From the NCBI GenBank assembly GCA_016938675.1, contig JAFGUF010000031.1:1-64000 (forward strand): DNA of 64,000 nucleotides. The letters run 5' to 3'. Shown piece by piece: positions 36,459 through 46,187 of this stretch. Positions within the stretch are counted from its first letter, which is position 1. Every line of letters starts with the position of its first letter. The notes beneath the pieces are model-generated. The model was given only the letters and a program-made list of their open reading frames with translations, had not been told where the DNA came from and did not search any database. Position numbers and translations under genes: made by a program. Origin of the DNA: Clostridia bacterium (GTDB taxonomy: Bacteria; Bacillota; Clostridia; Christensenellales; UMGS416).

Positions 36459-36590
36459 GGAGAAAATGGAGAATTATCAGATATAGAAATCAACTAAGTG
36501 AATTTCTATAATTCGTTCGAATTTACAGTATTATTAAACTATAGGAATGCGTCAAGAATATGAAGTTAATCTAAACTTTTGTAGCAGCAG

Positions 36591-38330
36591 CTATTTTTTT
36601 ACCGGCTTTATTATGAAAGTGAACTCTGCCCCTTTGCCGGGCTTGCTCTTTACTGCGATGCTTCCTCCCATCTGCTCAATGATTTCCTTTGCTATTGCAA
36701 GGCCTAGCCCTGTTCCCTTGGAATTATGGGACCTGTCCGATTTAAAGAACCTATCAAATATGTGGTCTATGTCTTCCGGGTCAATGCCTTTTCCTGTATC
36801 CCAGACATTAAAAATCACTTGATTCGACTTCTTTTCAACTTTTACGCCTACGGTAGAGTTGCTGCCTGCATACTTAATTGCATTATCTAATAATATTGTT
36901 ATTATTTGTTCAATCCTGTTTTCGTTGGAGAAAATTTTATTGTCTTCATATACATCTTTTTTCAGCGTTATTCCTTGGCCTTTTGCTATGGATGAGTATT
37001 TATCGAAAATATAGTCAATCAATTCATCTATATAGAAATATGCATCCGGGCTCTTATCCGAACCAGATTGAAGCCTTGAGAGCTGCAGCAGGTCATTTAT
37101 TAAATTTGAAAGCCGCATAGTTTCCCTTAATAGTATGTCATAATACCTCTGCTTTTTCTTTTCACTTTTTACCATGCCGTCAGCAAGAGGCTCTATCAGG
37201 CCCCGCATTGCCGTCAGCGGAGTCCTGAGCTCATGGGATACATTTGATACATACTCTCTTCGCGTATTTTCAAGCCGCTCTACTTCTGTCACATCCCTGA
37301 TGATTGCTGTTGCCCCGGAAACCATTTCGTTATCATAAAGCGGAATGATTGAAATATTCAGTATTTTTTCATTATGAACAGAGATATTATAGCTTGCTAT
37401 TCCCTTGGTTCTGATTATGGATAAAATTGCATCTTCATCTATAAGCTTTTTGAGGGATTCATATACTATGTTCTGGTTCATCTTGCCTTCTGAATAATTC
37501 CCCGTAAGATAAAAAGCTGCTTTATTAATATGGGTTATTTCGCCCTCTTTATCAAATGCTATGATGCCCTCAGACATTGAATTGAGAATATGGTTCAGCC
37601 TGTTTTTTTCCAATGACAGCTGGTTCATATTGGTTTTTATATTCTTAGTAAGGGTATTTAGTGTATACGCCATTTCGCCGAATTCTGAAGGCATTGTCTC
37701 GTCTGCCTCAATGTCATAATTCCCGTTTGAGACTTTGCTCATTACCACGCGGAACTTTTTAATATAGTTTTCGAATTTATAGGAGGCGAGGAATACTATG
37801 ATGCTGATTAGGGAGAAAATAATTATAAGAGAGAAAAACAGGGCTTTATTAAAGACTGTTTCTATGTATTTTGTAGTAAGAGTGTGGTCTGTAACCTGGA
37901 TTATTGCTTCCAGCTCACCGGCATTTTGAATATATATCAGGTTAGTCTGGTAATACTTCAGTTCCTTTTGTGTTTTGTTTGTATCTGAAGCAGATTCGTT
38001 CTCTGCAATAAATGCCTTAAAATAATCTTCGCCGTATAGCAGCTCGTGGTCTCCGTTCCATACTGTAATAGTGCCTACCCAGGAAGCATCTATTGTTGCC
38101 AGAGCGGATTGATAATCTTCAAGATTTATTTTCCCTTCCACATATTTTCTAGTCAGGTTCTCGGAATTGGTGCTTGTAGCCCTGATGTCAGCGCCAGCTA
38201 CTTCATTGAGCTGATAGCTGCTGGCAAAGAAAAAAACTGTTACAGACAATATTGCATAAAGCAGTATCACAAGCAAAACAGCCAGAATAAACTTTGAAAA
38301 AATGCTTTGTTTCTGCTTGCCTGGGGTCAT
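36591..38330 (-). CDS. Sensor histidine kinase, PhoR/WalK type
   Basis: 579 residues. Two membrane helices (about 13-33 and 165-185) flank an extracellular sensor of about 130 residues. A HAMP linker (about 187-240), a PAS domain (about 245-345) and HisKA with VSHELRTPLTAMRGL (the phosphorylated His about 366) follow. The HATPase domain has DNAIKYA, DTGKGIDPED and KGTGLGLAI. The start overlaps the response regulator stop by four bases (ATGA). It resembles PhoR and WalK/ResE kinases. The signal is unknown. Confidence 0.9.
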   Translation of the reverse strand: MTPGKQKQSIFSKFILAVLLVILLYAILSVTVFFFASSYQLNEVAGADIRATSTNSENLTRKYVEGKINLEDYQSALATIDASWVGTITVWNGDHELLYGEDYFKAFIAENESASDTNKTQKELKYYQTNLIYIQNAGELEAIIQVTDHTLTTKYIETVFNKALFFSLIIIFSLISIIVFLASYKFENYIKKFRVVMSKVSNGNYDIEADETMPSEFGEMAYTLNTLTKNIKTNMNQLSLEKNRLNHILNSMSEGIIAFDKEGEITHINKAAFYLTGNYSEGKMNQNIVYESLKKLIDEDAILSIIRTKGIASYNISVHNEKILNISIIPLYDNEMVSGATAIIRDVTEVERLENTRREYVSNVSHELRTPLTAMRGLIEPLADGMVKSEKKKQRYYDILLRETMRLSNLINDLLQLSRLQSGSDKSPDAYFYIDELIDYIFDKYSSIAKGQGITLKKDVYEDNKIFSNENRIEQIITILLDNAIKYAGSNSTVGVKVEKKSNQVIFNVWDTGKGIDPEDIDHIFDRFFKSDRSHNSKGTGLGLAIAKEIIEQMGGSIAVKSKPGKGAEFTFIIKPVKK

Positions 38331-39022
38331 GAATTCTCCTCAAACTTATACCCTACTCCATAGATTGTGTGCAGTCCGTACTTTGCGTCCTCCATAGGCA
38401 GCTTGCCTCTAATGCGCTTAATATGTGTATCGACCGTTCTGGTATCACCGAAATATTCATATCCCCAAATCTGTTCAAGGATTTTTTCGCGGGTAAACAC
38501 TCTGCCGGGGTTGGATGCCAGCATATATAAAAGCTCTACTTCCTTGGGCGTAAAGGGAACCGTTGCTCCGTCAACTTCAACAGAATACCGGCTGATATTT
38601 ATTATTAGCCCCGGGAATTCCACAATTCCGGTATCTTGCGTGTTCTCGCTGTATTGGTTTACACGGCGAAGGATAGCCTTGGTGCGGGCCACAACTTCTC
38701 TTGGGCTGAAGGGCTTTACTATGTAATCATCTGCTCCTAGCTCAAGGCCAAGGATTTTATCTATCTCTTCGCCTTTGGCGCTCAGCATAATTACAGGAGT
38801 AGATTTGGTTTTTCTCAATTCGCGGCATACGTCAATACCGCCCAGCCTTGGCATCATCAAGTCCAGTATTATGATCGAATAATCTGTTTCCAGAGCTTTT
38901 TTAAGGCCTTGCTCGCCATCGTATGTGTGATGTGTTTCGTATCCGTCCGCTTCAAAATAGATGTCTAATGACTCGTGCACTACGGGGTCGTCATCACAGA
39001 TTAGTATCAGTTTCTTTTCCAT
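38327..39022 (-). CDS. OmpR-family response regulator
   Basis: 231 residues. The receiver domain has CDDDPVV at the acidic pocket, phosphorylated Asp54 in IIILDLMMP, and the Lys of VKPFSPRE. The winged-helix DNA-binding domain shows LASNPGRVFTREKILEQIWG and VDTHIKRIRGKL. It is the partner of the kinase that overlaps its end. It resembles PhoB/PhoP and WalR, but the regulon cannot be read here. The upstream divergent gap (39023-39203) is AT-rich, with no confident operator. Confidence 0.93.
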   Translation of the reverse strand: MEKKLILICDDDPVVHESLDIYFEADGYETHHTYDGEQGLKKALETDYSIIILDLMMPRLGGIDVCRELRKTKSTPVIMLSAKGEEIDKILGLELGADDYIVKPFSPREVVARTKAILRRVNQYSENTQDTGIVEFPGLIINISRYSVEVDGATVPFTPKEVELLYMLASNPGRVFTREKILEQIWGYEYFGDTRTVDTHIKRIRGKLPMEDAKYGLHTIYGVGYKFEENS

Positions 39023-39203
39023 AAAATTACCTCATTTTAATTTTACACTAATCAAGGCAAACTGCAATAATGGTGCAAAACATATCATAATCTTTCACAG
39101 TTATGACACAATCTATATTATACACTAAATGCGGAAAAAACAAACTCCAAAGGCCTCATACTTATTGCATTTAGTCTGTTTCTGTTATATATTTAGGAGA
39201 ATA

Positions 39204-39797
39204 ATGAGTAAAATAGCGGGGAGGAAAACAAAAGTGGATAGAGATAAAGCTCTGGCAATACTTCAAGAAAACGTAGAATCAAAACAGATTATCCGGCACT
39301 GCTTTGCGGTAGAGGCCTCTATGAGGTCATATGCAGAGAAGTTTGGTGAAGATATTGAACGATGGGGCATGATAGGCCTTTTGCATGATGTAGATTTTGA
39401 TAAATACCCGGAGAATCATCCGGAACATGCAAGGCAGCTGCTAAAAGATTACGATCTTGATGAAGACTTTATTGAATCAATTGTATCTCACGGAACAGGC
39501 AAGGAAAACATGAGAAACTCGCAGGTACGCAAATGCCTTTTCGCAGTGGACAAGATGGCCAGCTTCATTGTTGCTGTAGCCCTTATGAGGCCGACTAGGC
39601 TGGAGGGGCTGGAAGCAAAATCCGTAAAAAAGAAAATGAAAGATAAGGCTTTTGCAAAGGCAGTGGACAGGGATGAGCTGATAGCATCCATGGATGATTT
39701 AGGCATTGAATTTGAGGAGCATGTCCGCATAATAGTAAAAGGCTTGAGCGAACATGAAGAGCTCTTGCTAAAGCAGGGATATAGCCTTTTAAATTAA
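39204..39797 (+). CDS. HD-domain protein of unknown substrate
   Basis: About 197 residues. KQIIRHCFAVEASMRSYAEKFG and the LLHDVDFDKYPENHPEHA motif contain the H...HD...D metal pattern of the HD superfamily, with VSHG completing the fourth ligand. This small form is common in clostridia and lacks known partners. The start is taken at 39204, with AGGAGA just upstream, rather than 39129. The gene converges on the GNAT gene with ten bases between the stops. Confidence 0.75.
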   Translation: MSKIAGRKTKVDRDKALAILQENVESKQIIRHCFAVEASMRSYAEKFGEDIERWGMIGLLHDVDFDKYPENHPEHARQLLKDYDLDEDFIESIVSHGTGKENMRNSQVRKCLFAVDKMASFIVAVALMRPTRLEGLEAKSVKKKMKDKAFAKAVDRDELIASMDDLGIEFEEHVRIIVKGLSEHEELLLKQGYSLLN

Positions 39798-39807
39798 TGG
39801 ATTGCTG

Positions 39808-40665
39808 TCAGTCATTCAGGTTTTCATCTCCTGTGAATTTTCTGGACTTCATATATACCTGCATTTTATCAATCGCAACGAACCCCATGCTTTTGTATAG
39901 GTTGACGGCTCCCGTATTGGTCTCGTTGACGGTTAAGGCGCTTGTGCAGCCTCTTCCCTCAATGAACCTGCAGGCTCTTGCCGTTATCTGCCGCGCGTAG
40001 CCGCGCCGTCTGTACGCACGCGGCGTACATATTCCTGCGATATATCCATGCGTTCTGCTGACTGCCTGTATATGGCATTGCGAAACTGGCTCTTTGTTAT
40101 CATAAAGCAGGAAATAGGGTTCCTCTTCCGTGCGTTCGCGCATTCTTTTTTTCAAGTCCCTGGAATATGGGCGAAAGCCAAAGCCTTCGTAAAGGCATGT
40201 TTTAAGAAACGGCATATATTTATTCAAGTTATATTTTCTATCTATTCTTACAAGGTCGTATTGTGATTTAGGCAGGGGAACGGTTTTGTCCCTGGCCATA
40301 GTTAGCAGCTCGCGCGCATCCATTTGGATGCCTATATTTGTGCTAAGCAGGCTAAGGTTCGGCAGCCAGTCAGAAAGCCCCCATACTGAGTGGAACTTGC
40401 TCTTAACGAGTATTTTAATTGAGGTTTGTTTTGCGTCGTCATTATCGGTGTGTATAAATGCGTTTCCATCATTATAGAATACCATCATGCCTTCCACTTT
40501 TCTATCAGAAATATATATAAAATAATGCCCGCTTCTCATTACATACGGGTTATACACAGTAGATGCAAATTTTATATTAGATATTATTGAGCTCGTGTTA
40601 GGCTCATGAAGCTCAAGGTACTCAATTAATTCCGGGGTGTACCTCTGGTGTAACTGCTGCCACAT
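39808..40665 (-). CDS. GNAT family N-acetyltransferase
   Basis: 285 residues. The acetyl-CoA loop is RRRGYARQI near 226, preceded by the strand AGICTPRAY and followed by ALTVNETNTGAVNLYKSMGF. The N-terminal 110 residues form an additional domain of the kind seen in two-domain GNAT proteins. It starts two bases after the murI stop, so both are probably expressed together. The acceptor is not known. Confidence 0.82.
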   Translation of the reverse strand: MWQQLHQRYTPELIEYLELHEPNTSSIISNIKFASTVYNPYVMRSGHYFIYISDRKVEGMMVFYNDGNAFIHTDNDDAKQTSIKILVKSKFHSVWGLSDWLPNLSLLSTNIGIQMDARELLTMARDKTVPLPKSQYDLVRIDRKYNLNKYMPFLKTCLYEGFGFRPYSRDLKKRMRERTEEEPYFLLYDNKEPVSQCHIQAVSRTHGYIAGICTPRAYRRRGYARQITARACRFIEGRGCTSALTVNETNTGAVNLYKSMGFVAIDKMQVYMKSRKFTGDENLND

Positions 40666-40666
40666 A

Positions 40667-41440
40667 CTATTCCTCTGGTAATTTATATTTTAAAAAGTTT
40701 TCAAGCATTTCCCGATGGTGTGCATCATCAATTGATGACATCAGTGTAATGCTTCCTGAGCCTTCCGCTGAATGATCGCCAATGACTCTTTTTAGTTGGC
40801 GTGCTGCACCAAATCTGCCGTCAAACAGTCTTATGCCACCTGTGATTTTCTGTATCTCATCTGATATAAAGCTGAAATGTGTGCAGCCTATTACAATTGA
40901 AGAGGTATTATCCGTATTTACAAAGCTCAATATCTCTGTAAGATATTCATCTATAGCTTTGCTTTTCGGGCCTGCAGTTTCAATCAGCCGGGAAAGGCCG
41001 GGACATGCAACAGGCACAATTTCGCAGTCAAAGCTTTCCAGAAGGTCATTAAATTTATTCAGTCGTAATGTCTGTGGTGTGGCAAGCACAACAACGGCTT
41101 TGCCATTTTCAGCGTACTGTGCCGCAGGCTTTATGGCTGGCTCCAGGCCGATTACAGGAATGGATAAATCCCTGCGCAGGATATGAGCGGCTGCGCTTGT
41201 TGCCGTATTGCAGGCTATCAGCAATGCCTTTATATTCATATCAGTCAGCTTTGCTGCGTTTGCAACGGATATATCAATAATTTTTTCTTTTTGCTTATTT
41301 CCGTAGGGAGCGTTGGCAAAATCGCCCAGATAGATGAAGTTTTCACTAGGCATTATTTCAACTGCAAACTGCAATACTGATAATCCGCCTACACCGGAAT
41401 CAAATACGCCTATAGGCTGGTTGTTCTTTGATGAATTCAT
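40667..41440 (-). CDS. murI: Glutamate racemase
   Basis: About 257 residues. It converts L-glutamate to the D-glutamate of peptidoglycan. The signature GVFDSGVGGLSVL is near 11-23; the two catalytic cysteines lie in IACNTATSAA and VIGCTHFSF. The in-frame ATG at 41476 would add 12 hydrophobic residues; I take 41440 because the family begins just before GVFDSG. The ribosome binding site there is weak, so the start is less certain than the identity. Confidence 0.92.
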   Translation of the reverse strand: MNSSKNNQPIGVFDSGVGGLSVLQFAVEIMPSENFIYLGDFANAPYGNKQKEKIIDISVANAAKLTDMNIKALLIACNTATSAAAHILRRDLSIPVIGLEPAIKPAAQYAENGKAVVVLATPQTLRLNKFNDLLESFDCEIVPVACPGLSRLIETAGPKSKAIDEYLTEILSFVNTDNTSSIVIGCTHFSFISDEIQKITGGIRLFDGRFGAARQLKRVIGDHSAEGSGSITLMSSIDDAHHREMLENFLKYKLPEE

Positions 41441-41516
41441 AAATACAATTATAATTAATTTATAGAAATATAGCAAGGATTTGTAGCAGTGTTCCTACAT
41501 TAGCGAAACGCGCCAA

Positions 41517-42290
41517 TCAAACGCTTTTATTATTCATTGATATCGCTCCTGTCGGACACATGGCAATGCAGCGCCAGCATACATCGCAAGCGCTTTTGAA
41601 AGCAAAGGAATCCTTTGAATACTCTATGCTTTGTGTTGGACAGTTTTTGACGCACATCATGCACTTTGTACATAAAGAAGCATCAATTATGAAATTATTA
41701 TAGCTTTCTTTGATTTTTTCTGCCAATAGCTTTCTGATTACAATTCCCGGAAGAAGATGAGGGCCGATTCCTTGAATATTTTTTCGTCCTTTTTCTAATG
41801 CTCTTACTAGACGATCTATTTTTGATAGTGCAGCGCCTTTTATCTTTTCGGGCATATTATTACCAAGTAATTTATAGTTTTTCGACTCTGAATTATTAGG
41901 CAAGCGAAAATTAATATAATAGTCAATTGGCATACCACATTTTTTAAGCATTTTCTTTGCTCTAAAATACCCCATTCCGTTCACATAACCGAAGGTATTT
42001 AAAAACATTAGCTTAGCTGAGGTTTGGCGTAACTTTGCTGCAATCGAAACAAACATGGCAAAGAATTCTTTCATAACCCTAGGCGCGTCAGCTCCGTGCA
42101 GAGGAAATGCAAAACCGATATAATCCGATTGCTTCAGCGCTAAATTTATAAGAGCTGTAAGTTCTTCGTTTTGTTTTTCTATTGTATAGCAATCTGCAGT
42201 GTGCATATTGGAATTTAGCGTTTGTGATAGTTTTTCAGCAATCCATTTGGTGTTGCCTGTGCCGCTGAAGTAAAATATAGACATATGCAT
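41517..42290 (-). CDS. EFR1-family flavodoxin-ferredoxin fusion
   Basis: 257 residues. An N-terminal flavodoxin-like fold with IFYFSGTGNTKWIAEKL binds FMN. Two C-terminal [4Fe-4S] sites are CTKCMMCVKNCP near 210 and CDVCWRCIAMCP near 235. This is the EFR1 type seen in anaerobic Firmicutes and is presumed to move electrons. It abuts the YgiQ stop (TAAATG), so the two are translationally linked. The redox partner is unknown. Confidence 0.88.
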   Translation of the reverse strand: MHMSIFYFSGTGNTKWIAEKLSQTLNSNMHTADCYTIEKQNEELTALINLALKQSDYIGFAFPLHGADAPRVMKEFFAMFVSIAAKLRQTSAKLMFLNTFGYVNGMGYFRAKKMLKKCGMPIDYYINFRLPNNSESKNYKLLGNNMPEKIKGAALSKIDRLVRALEKGRKNIQGIGPHLLPGIVIRKLLAEKIKESYNNFIIDASLCTKCMMCVKNCPTQSIEYSKDSFAFKSACDVCWRCIAMCPTGAISMNNKSV

Positions 42291-44126
42291 TTATCTTCTA
42301 CCGCCTTTTTTAGGTGATTTGCTGCTGGTTTTATTATTACCTGTTATCTTATATGGCGCGACTAGGCATTTTGCATCGTGACCTATTAAATCTTCCCTGT
42401 GAGCATACGTAAGAGCCTTTACTATGAGTGCGTGGTTTTTGGGATCGGATGGCTGAAGCAGCGCTCTTTGCATTTTCTTTTCTTCTCCGCGGGGTACATA
42501 TATTTTCTTCATTGTTCGCGGGTCATAGCCGGTGTAGTACATGCAGGTCGATATGGTGGAGGGAGTTGGGTAAAAATCCTGAACCTGCTTGGGTTGAATT
42601 TTCATTGCTTTCATATAGCATGCCAGCTCAATTGCATCATCTAATGTTGAGCCCGGATGCGAAGATATGAAATACGGTTCAATATGCTGATTTAATTTAA
42701 GTTTCTCATTTGTTTTTGTGTATAAGCCTACGAAACTATTGAATGCTTCCTTGCCTGGCTTGCCCATTGCATTCAGTACCCTTTGGGACACATGCTCCGG
42801 CGCTACTTTCAGCCTGCCGCTTATGTGATGTTTGCTCAGCTCATTTATAAAGGCTGCACCATCATTATCCGCCATAATATAATCATACCTGAGTCCGGAA
42901 CGAACGAACACTTTTTTTACGCCGTCAATACTTCGGAGTTTTTTTAGCAGGTTTATATAGTCCTGATGGTCGACCTTGAGGGCGGGGCAGATTTCGGGGA
43001 AAAGGCACATTTTGTCGACGCACATTCCGCTCTTTTCCTGCTTTGCACAGGACGGGTGCCTGAAGTTGGCTGTGGGGCCGCCCACATCGTGGATATAGCC
43101 TTTAAAATTTCTGTTTTTTGTCAGTTGATTTGCTTCATTCAATATTGATTCATGGGACCGTGAAGTCACCTGCCTTCCCTGATGGAAAGCCAGCGAACAG
43201 AAATTGCAGGAGCCGAAGCAGCCGCGGGAGCTCGTAAGGGAGAACTCCACTTCACTAAGTGCGCTTATTCCCTTCGTACCGTACATCGGATGAGCCTGCC
43301 CTGTGTGGGGAATGGCGTAAACTTCATCAAGCTCAGCCTGCGAAAGCGCTGACTGTGGCGGATACTGCACAACATATTTTCTGTGCTGCTTCTGTACAAG
43401 CATTTTCCCTGTAATATGGTTTTGGTTTTTCTGTTCCTCCATAAAGCACTGGGCGAATGTTTTCTTGTCTGATGCAACCTCATCAAATGACGGAAGCAAT
43501 ATAGCACCATCAGGAGGAGTATCTGCTATGATGCAGGTTCCTTTTACACCGCGTATTGAGGAGGCGGGTACGCCTTTTTCCAAAAGACGGGCTATTTCAA
43601 GAATGGCCCTTTCGCCCATGCCGTACACCAAAACATCAGCGCTGCTGTCTTCAAGCACGGAGCGGCGCACGGAGTTGCTCCAATAATCATAATGGGAAAA
43701 GCGCCTTAGGCTTGCTTCCACACCGCCCAATATTATTGGAGCAGTTTTATATGTTTGCCTTATCATATTGGAGTATACAATAGTTGCCCTGTCAGGACGC
43801 AGCCCTGCTTCGTTATTGGGTGCATAGCTGTCCTCAGAGCGTTTCTTTTTTGCAGCAGTATAGTGGTTTACCATGGAGTCCATATTGCCCGAGGACACCA
43901 GAAAGCCCAGCCGGGGCTCGCCGTATATTGTAAAAGAATTTTTATCTTTGTAATCAGGAAGCGGCAGCATTGCTACTTTATAACCGGCATTTTGGAGCAC
44001 TCTGGATATAATAGCGTGGCCGAAGCTGAAATGATCGACATATGCTTCACCGAAAACGAAAACAAAATCGGGCTTGTCCCAGTTTGTTTGTTCAAATTCC
44101 TTCTTTGTTGTTGGTAAATGTTTCAT
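42291..44126 (-). CDS. YgiQ-family radical SAM protein
   Basis: 611 residues. The cobalamin-binding-like N-terminus contains FGEAYVDHFSFGHAII and GGVEASLRRFSHYDYWSN, and the radical SAM cluster CFGSCNFCS is near 310-318. The C-terminal region is the DUF3362-like tail with RGEEKKMQRALLQ. The family (YgiQ, UPF0313) is widespread in anaerobes but its reaction is not established. The usual length is 600-700. It leads the pair with the EFR1 ferredoxin, a plausible electron source for the iron-sulfur enzyme. Confidence 0.9.
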   Translation of the reverse strand: MKHLPTTKKEFEQTNWDKPDFVFVFGEAYVDHFSFGHAIISRVLQNAGYKVAMLPLPDYKDKNSFTIYGEPRLGFLVSSGNMDSMVNHYTAAKKKRSEDSYAPNNEAGLRPDRATIVYSNMIRQTYKTAPIILGGVEASLRRFSHYDYWSNSVRRSVLEDSSADVLVYGMGERAILEIARLLEKGVPASSIRGVKGTCIIADTPPDGAILLPSFDEVASDKKTFAQCFMEEQKNQNHITGKMLVQKQHRKYVVQYPPQSALSQAELDEVYAIPHTGQAHPMYGTKGISALSEVEFSLTSSRGCFGSCNFCSLAFHQGRQVTSRSHESILNEANQLTKNRNFKGYIHDVGGPTANFRHPSCAKQEKSGMCVDKMCLFPEICPALKVDHQDYINLLKKLRSIDGVKKVFVRSGLRYDYIMADNDGAAFINELSKHHISGRLKVAPEHVSQRVLNAMGKPGKEAFNSFVGLYTKTNEKLKLNQHIEPYFISSHPGSTLDDAIELACYMKAMKIQPKQVQDFYPTPSTISTCMYYTGYDPRTMKKIYVPRGEEKKMQRALLQPSDPKNHALIVKALTYAHREDLIGHDAKCLVAPYKITGNNKTSSKSPKKGGRR

Positions 44127-44171
44127 TGCAATAGTATATCATATCCATATTATATAGTGTACTATAAATAA

Positions 44172-44195
44172 AAAGGATGGCCTTACAGCCATCCA
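44172..44195 (-). terminator. Terminator of the tig-clpP-clpX operon
   Basis: On the minus strand GGATGGC and GCCATCC form a perfect 7-bp stem followed by CTTTTTATTTA. It lies just beyond the clpX stop. Confidence 0.85.
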
Positions 44196-44201
44196 TAATA
44201 T

Positions 44202-45500
44202 TTATGATACTTGATCGTCGGTTTTTTCATCGAATTGGATTTCCTGCTTCTTAGCCCGATTTGAGGAAATCGACTGCATTGTTACGAGCTTTGGAGGCTC
44301 ATGCTTTTCTATGCATTTTTTGTTTACAATGCATTTTTTAACATCATCTCTGGATGGTATTTCATACATTACATCAAGCATAGTGTTTTCAAGCAATGCG
44401 CGCAGCCCTCTTGCACCTGTCTTTCTGTCTATTGCTTCTTTGGCGATTGCCTGAAGAGCACCCGGCTCAAACTCAAGGTCAACGCCGTCCATAGAGAACA
44501 ATGCCTGATACTGCTTTGTAAGGGAGTTCTTAGGCTCGGTAAGTATCCGCACCAGTGCGTCTTCGTCCAATGAGTGAAGCGTTACTATAACAGGCAGGCG
44601 TCCAGCCATTTCCGGGATTAAGCCGTATTTAAGCAGATCTTCGGGAAGAATATTCTTCAATATTTCGCCAATATCTTTTTTCTCGTTGGATTTTATGTCC
44701 GCACCGAAGCCCATAGTTTTATGCCCGATACGCTTTTCTATAATTTTCTCAATTCCCATAAAAGCGCCGCCGCAGATAAAGAGGATATTAGTGGTATCAA
44801 TTTGGATGAAATCCTGCTGCGGGTGCTTTCTTCCGCCCTGAGGCGGCACGTTGGCAACAGTGCCCTCAATTATTTTAAGCAGTGCCTGTTGCACGCCTTC
44901 ACCTGATACATCTCTTGTTATAGACGGATTATCGCTCTTTTTGGCTATTTTGTCTATTTCATCAATATATATTATGCCGTGCTCTGCGCGGTCAATATTA
45001 TTATCAGCAGCTTGTATAAGCTTAAGCAGTATGTTCTCTACATCTTCGCCTACATATCCGGCCTCGGTAAGGGAGGTTGCGTCCGCTATTGCAAACGGAA
45101 CGTTCAGTATCCTTGCCAGGGTTTGGGCGAGCAGAGTCTTTCCGCTTCCTGTCGGGCCAAGCATCACTATGTTTGATTTCTGCAGCTCTACATCTGTTTT
45201 CGAGTCTGAGAAGACTCTCTTATAGTGATTATATACGGCTACAGCCATAGCTCTCTTTGCAAAATCCTGTCCGATTACGTATTCGTCCAGTATGGCCTTT
45301 ATTTCCTGTGGTTTAGGGATTTCGGTTGGCTCATCGTAGGTCTCCATTATGAAATCCTCTTCTATTATTTCCTGGCACAGGTCTATACATTCATTACATA
45401 TGTATACCCCGGGGCCTGCAATCAAACGCCTTACTTCATCCTGGGATTTGCCGCAGAACGAGCAATTTGGTTGTTGGTTTTCGTCATCTATTCTGTTCAT
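44202..45500 (-). CDS. clpX: ATP-dependent Clp protease ATP-binding subunit ClpX
   Basis: 432 residues, the usual length. The N-terminal zinc-binding domain holds [14 protein letters not shown] and CNECIDLC, a C4 finger. The AAA+ core has the Walker A GPTGSGKT, Walker [10 protein letters not shown], and the arginine-finger region. The pore loop GYVGED contacts unfolded substrate. It unfolds proteins and feeds them to ClpP. GAGGTG precedes the ATG. It is the third gene of tig-clpP-clpX and ends before a terminator. Confidence 0.97.
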   Translation of the reverse strand: MNRIDDENQQPNCSFCGKSQDEVRRLIAGPGVYICNECIDLCQEIIEEDFIMETYDEPTEIPKPQEIKAILDEYVIGQDFAKRAMAVAVYNHYKRVFSDSKTDVELQKSNIVMLGPTGSGKTLLAQTLARILNVPFAIADATSLTEAGYVGEDVENILLKLIQAADNNIDRAEHGIIYIDEIDKIAKKSDNPSITRDVSGEGVQQALLKIIEGTVANVPPQGGRKHPQQDFIQIDTTNILFICGGAFMGIEKIIEKRIGHKTMGFGADIKSNEKKDIGEILKNILPEDLLKYGLIPEMAGRLPVIVTLHSLDEDALVRILTEPKNSLTKQYQALFSMDGVDLEFEPGALQAIAKEAIDRKTGARGLRALLENTMLDVMYEIPSRDDVKKCIVNKKCIEKHEPPKLVTMQSISSNRAKKQEIQFDEKTDDQVS

Positions 45501-45528
45501 TTATTTCACCTCGTGTCATGCACTGAAA

Positions 45529-46119
45529 CTATTTCTTTTCCTTACTTTTTAGCACTTCATCGATTATTCCGTATTCTTTTGCGTCTGCAGCCGTCATAAA
45601 ATAATCGCGCTCCACATCAGCTGAGATTTTTTTAAGTGTCTGTCCTGTAAAGCCAGACATTATTTCATTCATCTTTGTTTTTATCTTCTGAAGGCGCTCG
45701 GCCTGGATTGCGATGTCTGTTACCTGCCCCTGCATTCCGCCGGATGGCTGATGTATCATGATTTCTGCGTTTTCCAAAGCCTTTCTTTTGCCTTTTGCTC
45801 CAGCGCCTAATAAAAAAGATCCCATGGATGCGGCCATGCCTATGCAGATGGTTGACACATCGCAGCGTATGTACTGCATTGTGTCGAATATTGCCATTCC
45901 TGCGGTCACAGATCCGCCCGGAGAATTGATATAAAGGAATATGTCCTTATCAGGGTCCTGTGCTTCCAGATAGAGCAGCTGAGCCACTATCAGATTGGCC
46001 ATTTCGTCCTCAACTGTGCCACTCAAAAAGATTATACGGTCATTCAGTAAGCGTGAGTATATATCGTAGCTTCTTTCGCCTCTGTTTGTTTGCTCTACAA
46101 CTATTGGTATTAAGGCCAT
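45529..46119 (-). CDS. clpP: ClpP protease subunit
   Basis: 196 residues. The catalytic triad is Ser98 (GMAASMGSF), His123 (MIHQPSGG) and Asp172 (VERDYF), the exact classical numbering. It forms the 14-subunit proteolytic chamber with ClpX and other ATPases. AAAGGA precedes the ATG. It sits 28 bases upstream of clpX. Confidence 0.97.
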   Translation of the reverse strand: MALIPIVVEQTNRGERSYDIYSRLLNDRIIFLSGTVEDEMANLIVAQLLYLEAQDPDKDIFLYINSPGGSVTAGMAIFDTMQYIRCDVSTICIGMAASMGSFLLGAGAKGKRKALENAEIMIHQPSGGMQGQVTDIAIQAERLQKIKTKMNEIMSGFTGQTLKKISADVERDYFMTAADAKEYGIIDEVLKSKEKK

Positions 46120-46187
46120 TTTTATTGTCCTTTCGGAATAAGAATTATCATAGGTATTCCTTATATAATACCCGTAATCAACAATTC

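Noticed and set aside
39080-39120. Pho-box-like repeats (TTTCACAG, ATGACAC) between the response regulator and the HD gene
   Set aside because: The spacing of nine bases does not fit the 11-base Pho-box period, and the kinase specificity is not known to be phosphate.
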